Source: a virus | DNA: 33,800 nucleotides | Virus record (IMG/VR): IMGVR_UViG_3300037674_000276 | Span: 1-33,800 of that record | Direction: 5' to 3' (one strand) | In this document: piece after piece, positions 5,792 to 11,600 of the stretch | How positions within the stretch are numbered: position 1 is the stretch's first letter | Layout of the letters: each line of letters starts with the position of its first letter | Notes under the pieces: model-generated | What the model was told of the DNA's origin: nothing | What the model saw: only the letters and a program-made list of their open reading frames with translations | Databases searched by the model: none | Translations under genes and position numbers: made by a program

Positions 5792-5881
5792 ATGAGACTC
5801 CGAGACATTGAACTGTTGGCAGAGATACTAATAGCCCTGTCCTTCTTTGGCCTCGTAATCAAACTGGCATTATATATATGA
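5792..5881 (+). CDS. Very small membrane protein, 29 aa
   Basis: A 29-residue frame: a charged start (MRLRDIELLAE) followed by one hydrophobic helix (ILIALSFFGLVIKLALYI), long enough to span a membrane. It starts five bases after the zinc-ribbon gene and its stop overlaps the next ATG (ATGA at 5878-5881). This neat spacing in an otherwise empty 90-base gap supports translation. The role is unknown; early phage membrane peptides often act on the host envelope, but nothing here shows that. Confidence 0.5.
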   Translation: MRLRDIELLAEILIALSFFGLVIKLALYI

Positions 5882-6063
5882 AAGAAACTAAATTGGAGCA
5901 ATGGGAGAAGATTGCCTACACAATACTGGCTGACCCCAAGGCCAGTAGGAGTGAGGTCGACTGCGCCCTTACTGGAATTACTCAGAGCAAGAACACTTGG
6001 CTCAGGGAACAACTGCAACTCAAACGAACGAAAGCTTGGACTGCTAATGTCAAACAAATCTAA
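5878..6063 (+). CDS. Hypothetical protein, 61 aa
   Basis: Not recognised. The sequence (MKETKLEQWEKIAYTILADPKA, then ALTGITQSKNTWLREQL) is mostly predicted helix and basic at the end. Its ATG overlaps the stop of the 29-aa gene. Its last 17 bases overlap the start of the nuclease C-terminal gene at 6047. In the overlapping frame a longer form of the nuclease from 5912 is possible, but that extension is rich in Arg, Pro and Ser and unlike the family, so this 61-aa frame is the better reading. Confidence 0.55.
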   Translation: MKETKLEQWEKIAYTILADPKASRSEVDCALTGITQSKNTWLREQLQLKRTKAWTANVKQI

Positions 6064-6637
6064 ATACCCCAAGGAAGTAATCTGGGCAGCGCAATACATA
6101 CTGTCGGTGTGCGGCAGGAAGAAGCTGGTAACCGAGCAGAGGGTGGAGATAATGCGGGACGGGGTTCCCGTTTCATTCGGCAGCATGGACGCCTACTGCA
6201 AGGGCCACCTGTTCGACCTGAAGACAGGGCAGGTACGTGATTACAAGCAGCAAATGGCTGCATACGCATTGGGGGTTATGCAGAAGTTTGGTGACAAGAA
6301 GCTGACCTGCCACTTGGTTTACTCAAGATTCAAGAGAGCAGACACCTTTGACCTGACAATGACCGAGGCACAGGATATTGTTTACGGCATCATGGATTCA
6401 GTAAACGACCCAACAAGGTCGCCTTGGCCCTGTAGCTATTGCGCTTGGTGCGCTAGAAAAGAAAGCTGCACCGCCTTAAATCAATTCGCTTACACCGTCA
6501 CGGGCCAACTGGAAGCGATGAGGAAGATAAATCTCAATGGCCCGATTACCCCCGCCGTCCGTGAACGGCTTCTCTCCATAGTGAGTGCTTTGGAGGGGTG
6601 GGCGTGTCGAATCAGAGAGAAGGTAAACAAGGAATAG
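6047..6637 (+). CDS. C-terminal catalytic part of a Cas4/RecB-like PD-(D/E)XK nuclease, 196 aa
   Basis: This part carries the catalytic core of the family. FGSMDAYCKGHLFDLKTGQ supplies the motif II Asp and motif III D-x-K-T-G, and RDYKQQMAAYALGVM supplies the conserved Gln helix. The C-terminal cluster CSYCAWCARKESC has four Cys that could hold an iron-sulphur cluster. The opening MSNKSKYPKEVIWAAQYIL is where an intact homologue would continue from its motif I helix; that helix and the first Cys are encoded at 4738-4944. I choose ATG 6047 because upstream residues in this frame do not look like the family. In Cas4/AddB-like enzymes such proteins resect or trim DNA ends; near ERF, end processing for annealing is a natural role, by inference. 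Confidence 0.75.
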   Translation: MSNKSKYPKEVIWAAQYILSVCGRKKLVTEQRVEIMRDGVPVSFGSMDAYCKGHLFDLKTGQVRDYKQQMAAYALGVMQKFGDKKLTCHLVYSRFKRADTFDLTMTEAQDIVYGIMDSVNDPTRSPWPCSYCAWCARKESCTALNQFAYTVTGQLEAMRKINLNGPITPAVRERLLSIVSALEGWACRIREKVNKE

Positions 6638-6641
6638 TATT

Positions 6642-6935
6642 ATGCCTGAAGAAAACAAACGAAGCTACGTTAAGGTAGCAAAGAAAGCCTACCTGTATAA
6701 GAACGAAAAGAAACAGGAGGGAAGCAAGCAGCCGGATTACACTGGTAAGGTGGTTGAGCTTGACCTGAACGAACTCGGCGAGGTCGCCGATGAAGCGAAC
6801 AAAGTTACTCTGTCCCTTTCGGGATGGATTGAGGAAGACCAAGAAGGAACGAAGAGAGTTGGCATTCAAGTCCAGAAAGTTATTGGCGAAGCCCCCAAGG
6901 CTGTCGCAGCTGGAGCGGAAGCAGCACCCTTTTAA
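6642..6935 (+). CDS. Hypothetical protein, possible ssDNA-binding protein, 97 aa
   Basis: The protein has a basic N-terminus (KRSYVKVAKKAYLYKNEKK), a central beta-rich segment (YTGKVVELDLNELG; KVTLSLSGWIEED; RVGIQVQKVIG) and a flexible Ala-rich end closing in PF. A short beta barrel with a flexible tail ending in Pro-Phe recalls single-strand binding proteins, but the acidic residues usual in the last ten positions are nearly absent. I therefore give this only as a possibility. It starts four bases after the nuclease and is co-transcribed with it. The 84-base gap that follows holds only weak inverted C/G runs. Confidence 0.6.
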   Translation: MPEENKRSYVKVAKKAYLYKNEKKQEGSKQPDYTGKVVELDLNELGEVADEANKVTLSLSGWIEEDQEGTKRVGIQVQKVIGEAPKAVAAGAEAAPF

Positions 6936-7019
6936 TAAACACTAGGTCAACCAACCTCCCCTCTCCTTGGACGCGAACGCAGGTTCAGGGAGGGGGGAAT
7001 TTATGTAGAAAGAGAAACT

Positions 7020-7475
7020 ATGGAAAAGAAAACAAATAAAAAGGACAAGGAGCAATACGTTCCAAGCGAAGCGGAACTTACAGTAACACGAATGGCTGTC
7101 GTCGCATCGGCGATGGCCTTCGGTGTTGAGGCTGAAGACATACTCGGAAGGAGAAGAGGTAACGAGAAGATTACGATGGCAAGGATGACTTGCTACTGGC
7201 TGCTCCGCAAGATGGAGATGATGTCTTACGTTAGAATTGGAGCCGCCATTGGCGGCAAGCACCACGGTTCCGCGATGAACGGGTTCCGCAGAATCGAGTC
7301 AGAGATAGAGCTTAACCTCAGGGGTGGCTACATCACTTGCATAAGTGATGCCATTGATTACTACACGGACTTCCGCAAGGAACTCAAAAGGAAAGAGCTT
7401 GCCCGCAAGCGCAGGGAGTTTAGCAGTAACTCCGAAAAGGTTGATGCATCAACCTTGGAAGGAGCAACGCGATGA
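7020..7475 (+). CDS. Stand-alone DnaA domain IV-like DNA-binding protein, 151 aa
   Basis: Residues about 21-98 match the C-terminal DNA-binding domain of DnaA: RMAVVASAMAFGVEAEDILGRRR, then ARMTCYWLLRKM, then IGAAIGGKHHGSAMNGFRRI. The last corresponds to the DnaA signature GGRDHxTVxHAxxKI. There is no AAA+ ATPase domain. In bacteria this domain recognises DnaA boxes at the origin. A phage protein with it alone could mark a phage origin, compete at host boxes or act as a regulator. The last 40 residues are basic. The upstream ribosome site is weak (AGAAAGAG). Palindrome copy 2 lies within its last codons, just before the next gene, which looks like a replication protein. Confidence 0.75.
   Translation: MEKKTNKKDKEQYVPSEAELTVTRMAVVASAMAFGVEAEDILGRRRGNEKITMARMTCYWLLRKMEMMSYVRIGAAIGGKHHGSAMNGFRRIESEIELNLRGGYITCISDAIDYYTDFRKELKRKELARKRREFSSNSEKVDASTLEGATR
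7437..7456. promoter_or_regulatory. Palindrome copy 2 (operator or RNA hairpin)
   Basis: AAGGTTGATGCATCAACCTT is a perfect 20-base palindrome inside the 3' end of the DnaA-like gene, encoding KVDAST. It ends 15 bases before the ATG at 7472, with the GGAAGGAG ribosome site in between. The same core occurs at 2924 and 29366. Folded as RNA it would make an eight-pair stem with a TGCA loop near the ribosome site. Confidence 0.65.
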
Positions 7476-7981
7476 GTACGGAGTGGTATAAGAACAGCAG
7501 CACCCAGATGCATGACCCTGACATGGAGTACATTCAGTCCAATGACTCTGCCTCGTGTGCGGTCTGGGAGTGGGTTAAGGGTGAGTGCAGAAGAAACAAC
7601 TCTGACAAGCTTGACTTCCTCTCTGAAGACGAGGTTACAGTCGCGTCTAGGAGGCTGGGGATTGAGCCTGACAGGATGAAGAACATACTGAACCTGATTG
7701 TGTCTGTCGGATGGATAACACCTGACAAGCGTGTCCGGTCATGGGGCAAGTGGCAGACCAGCAGCCCAAGAAAGGGAAGCCCGCCAAGGAGTCGATGGGA
7801 ACGCAAGCAAGACTTGGAAGCCATTGATGAGCGAATGAAGGAACTGGGCTGGCACAGGAGCGAGGTAGCTGGAGGCGAGTATCGCTGGAGCAGCGAGAAG
7901 GCCAGAGCGGAATACTTTGAGCTAAAGAAACAGCGCAAGGCCATACAGGCCATGATGGTCGAGGAGGCTAAATGCTCCTAA
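7472..7981 (+). CDS. Winged-helix-like putative replication protein, 169 aa
   Basis: Residues about 25-95 (CAVWEWVKGECRRN, LSEDEVTVASRRLGIEPDRMKNILNLIVSVGWITPD, RSWGKWQ) resemble the N-terminal winged-helix region of phage replication-initiation or DnaD-like proteins. The aligned features are a Trp-rich first helix, a helix-turn-helix ending at GWI and a final wing. The C-terminal third is highly charged and helical. The family is not identified with certainty. It overlaps the end of the DnaA-like gene by four bases and has a strong GGAAGGAG site. It is the last + strand gene, and its final 14 bases overlap the end of the convergent - strand gene. Confidence 0.65.
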   Translation: MSTEWYKNSSTQMHDPDMEYIQSNDSASCAVWEWVKGECRRNNSDKLDFLSEDEVTVASRRLGIEPDRMKNILNLIVSVGWITPDKRVRSWGKWQTSSPRKGSPPRSRWERKQDLEAIDERMKELGWHRSEVAGGEYRWSSEKARAEYFELKKQRKAIQAMMVEEAKCS

Positions 7982-8234
7982 TCCCAGTGACACACCCCTT
8001 GGTGATTGCGGTTGCATCCACAGTAGGGTCTGCCTCCTTCTCGGAGTACAGGCTGGACGCTATCACCACAAACTCAGGGTAAACCTTGAGCAAGATTCCG
8101 CTGGTTACACACGGGCAGGGCTTCACCTTTGAAAGCTCACTCTGAACGTAGCCAGCGGGGTCTAACCATTCAACCTCAACCTGCTTACCTACCCAACTCT
8201 TTGGGAACTTGCTTCTAAATATTCTTCCACCCAT
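7968..8234 (-). CDS. Hypothetical protein, 88 aa, end of the late block
   Basis: Not recognised by function. The sequence (FPKSWVGKQVEVEWLDPAGYVQ; CPCVTSGILLKVYPEFVVIASSLYSE; ITKGCVTGIRSI) reads as a small beta-rich domain, as in small phage accessory proteins. I choose ATG 8234, with GGGAG before it. The longer frame up to 8354 runs through the coding part of the nuclease in another frame and is not plausible. The first 20 bases overlap the end of the nuclease gene. The last 14 overlap the convergent + strand gene, so the two transcripts would be complementary there. Confidence 0.65.
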   Translation of the reverse strand: MGGRIFRSKFPKSWVGKQVEVEWLDPAGYVQSELSKVKPCPCVTSGILLKVYPEFVVIASSLYSEKEADPTVDATAITKGCVTGIRSI

Positions 8235-8652
8235 CTTTATATTTCTCCCATTTGCATACCATAATGTTTCCCTTGCCCTTCCCTGCCGGAAAAAGAACAG
8301 CGGCGGAGAGGCTGCTGTTTCCGGCAGCCGATACTGGTATAATGTAGTACCCATCCGCTGAGATGTCAGGGTAATCCCTTGAGTAAGGCAGGAACAGAAT
8401 CAGGAAGTCACAGTCCTTTTTCTCGTATGCCCTTCTCTTTTTCCCTGCGCCATGAGACAGGCTGCACCGATAACTCCGATGCCTTGACATATTAGCCGTC
8501 TTAACTTGGATGCGTTTAATCGAGCCATCCTTCTCGGCTATTAGGTCGTAGGTGTCTGTATTCAAAGGCCAACTTACCGTGAACCCAAGCTCAACCAATT
8601 TCGACGCAACTGCAAGTTCTGCAACGCTCCCTGTTCTTGATGTATCTGCGAT
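8215..8652 (-). CDS. PD-(D/E)XK endonuclease (group I intron-associated type), 145 aa, apparent AUC start
   Basis: The protein matches the small endonuclease family linked to group I introns. It has GSVAELAVASKLVELGFTV (motif I Glu), YDLIAEKDG (catalytic Asp) and IQVKTA (D/E/Q-x-K), then CDFLILFLP and YYIIPV. The first usual start, TTG 8598, would remove the motif I helix. The frame is open back to a stop ten codons or so further upstream of motif I with no ATG, GTG or TTG. ATC at 8652, followed by GCA GAT ACA, has GGAGG eight bases upstream, exactly where an ATG would be expected. Either AUC is used, or a base has changed or been misread. It follows the 1881-aa gene closely. No intron is recognised nearby. 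Confidence 0.7.
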   Translation of the reverse strand: MADTSRTGSVAELAVASKLVELGFTVSWPLNTDTYDLIAEKDGSIKRIQVKTANMSRHRSYRCSLSHGAGKKRRAYEKKDCDFLILFLPYSRDYPDISADGYYIIPVSAAGNSSLSAAVLFPAGKGKGNIMVCKWEKYKDGWKNI

Positions 8653-8668
8653 GTTTCAATCCTCCACC

Positions 8669-11600
8669 CTATTTCTTGAGCCTACCAGATGGTTTCTCTG
8701 TGACCTCAAGCTTATCTAAATTATCTAAATTGATTGAGAAACTCTTGATGACTGCCCGCGCTTCCTTCTCGGTAGCATCCTCACCTAACCCAGCTAGGGC
8801 GATTAAGTCCTCCTTTGTCGGGCCACCCTTCTTGAGCATAAAGTTGTCAACCAAGTAATCACCTGCACTCCTTCTTGCCCCGCTATACATCTTCAAAACT
8901 TGCCTCACCTGCTCGTCTTGCTTCATATCCACCCACGCAGTATCCCCCCCTTCGTAACTGTTGCCTTCTTTTAGGAGAGCAGTCATACCTGCCCACTTGG
9001 GACTCTTGAAATGCTCAAGTTTGCCGGACAACTGCCACCTGCCCTCCTGTGGTGGCCCCTTAATACGGCGTAACCCAATCAACCTTTGGTAGACAGCGTA
9101 CTGGTCACGGTTAAGCTCGTAGTCCTCCTCGTCACGACTTATCTTCCGCCTTGGGATGGAGGGAGCAATGTCAGAGTTCCTTGTGTCCCGCCAGAGCCGC
9201 CAAATCTCTGAGGACTCGGCAGTAGGGATAATCTGACCCGTCTCAAAGACCCCAAAGGAACTGTGCAGGTAACGCTCAAAAGAGCTATCAGGGTTAACCT
9301 TCTTAATCCCCAGCAGCATCCCGCCTCTGCGAATCCTCTCAACAGGTTCCCCCCATAAATTAAATATAACCGGATTCTGTTCCCCAGCCTTCTCGCTCCA
9401 CTCGCCCTTGTTGTTAATCCAGTCCCACGCTATCATCTTCTTCTTCCAACTCAGCTTTAACTCGTCAGTAAACGTGTCGCTCCTGTAATTCCTGCGCCAA
9501 GGGTTATCCTTTGAGTTGTTGTAGAACCAGTCAAGGGTGTTGGGGATAGCAACCGCTGCCGCTCCCCTGGCCCACGGCTTAAAGAGTTCGCTGGGGGACT
9601 TTGTGCGAATCAACCCCTGAACAAAGTCTCTGGCGTTCTGGGCAAAGCTCTGGTTGAGGGCAAACCTAAACTTCTGCTCGCCAACGCCTAACATCAGGTT
9701 GCCAATGTTTTCACTAAAGGCCTCCCTCTCGCTTGCGGGCATCTTCTCCAGCATATCTTGGAATGATGACACCGCCAGCATTATATCACCAAGCGGCCCA
9801 GCCTTCTGGAGATTCGTAACCCTGTCGCCCTTCTGGTAAGCGGTGCTTTCTCCTTCCAGAAACCTCCCCAAAGCATTCCAGTTGATTGTTCCGTGCGGGA
9901 CAACCTCCGGAGACAGGTAAGCTACCGAACGCTTTTCATCCTCCATCCCCATCGAGTAATCAACAGAAATAATGTCAGTGCCAGTCATCTTCCTGATAGC
10001 GTTAACGCCAAAGTACGCGCCCAGTCCAGTTAAGACCCTAGCAGTTGCCATCTTCTTTTGAACAGTCCAGCCTTTTCCGTATGTTGGGTTCAGGGCAACG
10101 TCAACCACACCAAGCGGGGTGTAAGACAGATATTCCCCGACTATGTTTACCAATGTTTTCTGGTATGGAACAGTAGACCTGTACCCAGCGTAAAGCGTTC
10201 TCTTAACGCCCCCTTCCAGCCCACCCGTCTTCGGGGCGCGTAAGTAGTTATTAAGCTTCGCCAGATATTTTGTCGCCAAGTTCTCGTTCTGGAAGGTAGC
10301 CCTGTTGGCTTCGTTCCTGAGTTCAAGAAGCATCTTCTCACTGAACACTATCTCCGGAGCTTTTGTGGCTCTCTCAATCCAAGTGTCAGTCTTATCTCGC
10401 CCCCACCCCTTTGACCTGCCAAGCCTTGTTCCGTAGTTCTCCACCAATCGGGCAAACTCAGCGTGGCGGAACGGTAAGTCACCAGCCGCCAGTGCGCGGA
10501 ACATCAGGTTGGGGGCCACCCCTAGAGTTCCCTCCGCTAAATCCTTCAAGGTCTTCTCCGCCCCTTGCTTGCCTTCCTTGCTGCTGATTTGACGACCAAT
10601 TCTCTTCCACGCTCTCCAAGGGCTTAACGGACTCATCACAGTCTCCACTCCAGCCTCATACATATTTGCGCGTTGCCCGAACAGCAGGGAGCTTATCGCG
10701 TCATCATACCTGCGATGCTTAAAGGCTTGCCACTTCTCTCCCTTGGGGGCTTTTAGTGCCTCCCTGATTCTTTCCAAGCCCATCCCTTTGGTAAGCCCCT
10801 TAACCTTGGCTAACGTGCCTCTCGCGGGTTGGATTATTGTGTCGCTTATGATTTCTTTCTCGCGCCTAGCAATCTCTGCCGCTATGTCAGCGTATTCCGG
10901 AGACTCCTTATCCGCCATTGCCTCAAACTCCTCACGCAGCTTCTTCAACTCAGCCCTTCTTGCTGGCTTCCCAGTATAAAACTCGTGCATCAGGTCTAAC
11001 GCCCTAGTAGTCGCACGGCTTGGCGCACGGAGGAGCAAGGGAACAATGTTGCCGCCCACGTTCAGTACCAGCGTGGCTGGGGTCAGCAGGTTGCCTTGGA
11101 GTGCTGAAACATACAGGTCAGCCCATAGCTTCGGGCTGTGATTGGTCATAAACTCCCACTGGTCTCTTGACGCAGCCTCAGACTTCTGCAATTTCTCAAA
11201 CGCATCGTTAAAGTTTTCCTCTGTCGGTTCCCTTCTGTGCTTATCCTGTGCCTCCTTAAACTCCTTGATAGCGTCCATTGACTTCTCAACAAGACCTTCA
11301 AGCTCTGTCCTTTCCTTACCCTCAATCTCCTTGCCGCCAACGCTGTCCTTTAGGGTTTGGTTTATCTTATCTACGAGTATCTCCGGAGTGATGTGAGGGT
11401 TGTGCTTGAGGCTCTCAATCCTCTGCCCTAACTCAGTCGCATCACTTGCCCACTCCTGAAGAGATTTGGTGTATTCTTCCTTGAGTGCTGGCGCGTCAGG
11501 GTTGCCGCTCTTCTCAGCCGCCTTGTAAGCCTCATAGTTTAACTGAACCTTACGGCCATCGGTCATACTCTTCACGTTGGAGGGGATGCCTTCAGTCGCT

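Noticed and set aside
5912-6046. 45-residue N-terminal extension of the nuclease C-terminal gene
   Set aside because: Its composition is unlike the family and it overlaps a plausible 61-aa gene in another frame; ATG 6047 fits better.
4945-6046. Group I or II intron joining the two nuclease halves
   Set aside because: I could not find intron core elements by eye and the region is full of ordinary coupled phage genes. It is not excluded, so it is left only as an alternative in the finding.
6951-6996. Terminator between the 97-aa and DnaA-like genes
   Set aside because: Only a six-pair CCTCCC/GGGAGG match with a long loop and no T-run is present; too weak to call.
8235-8354. Longer start for the 88-aa gene
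   Set aside because: The extension lies inside the nuclease coding region in another frame, and GGGAG precedes ATG 8234.
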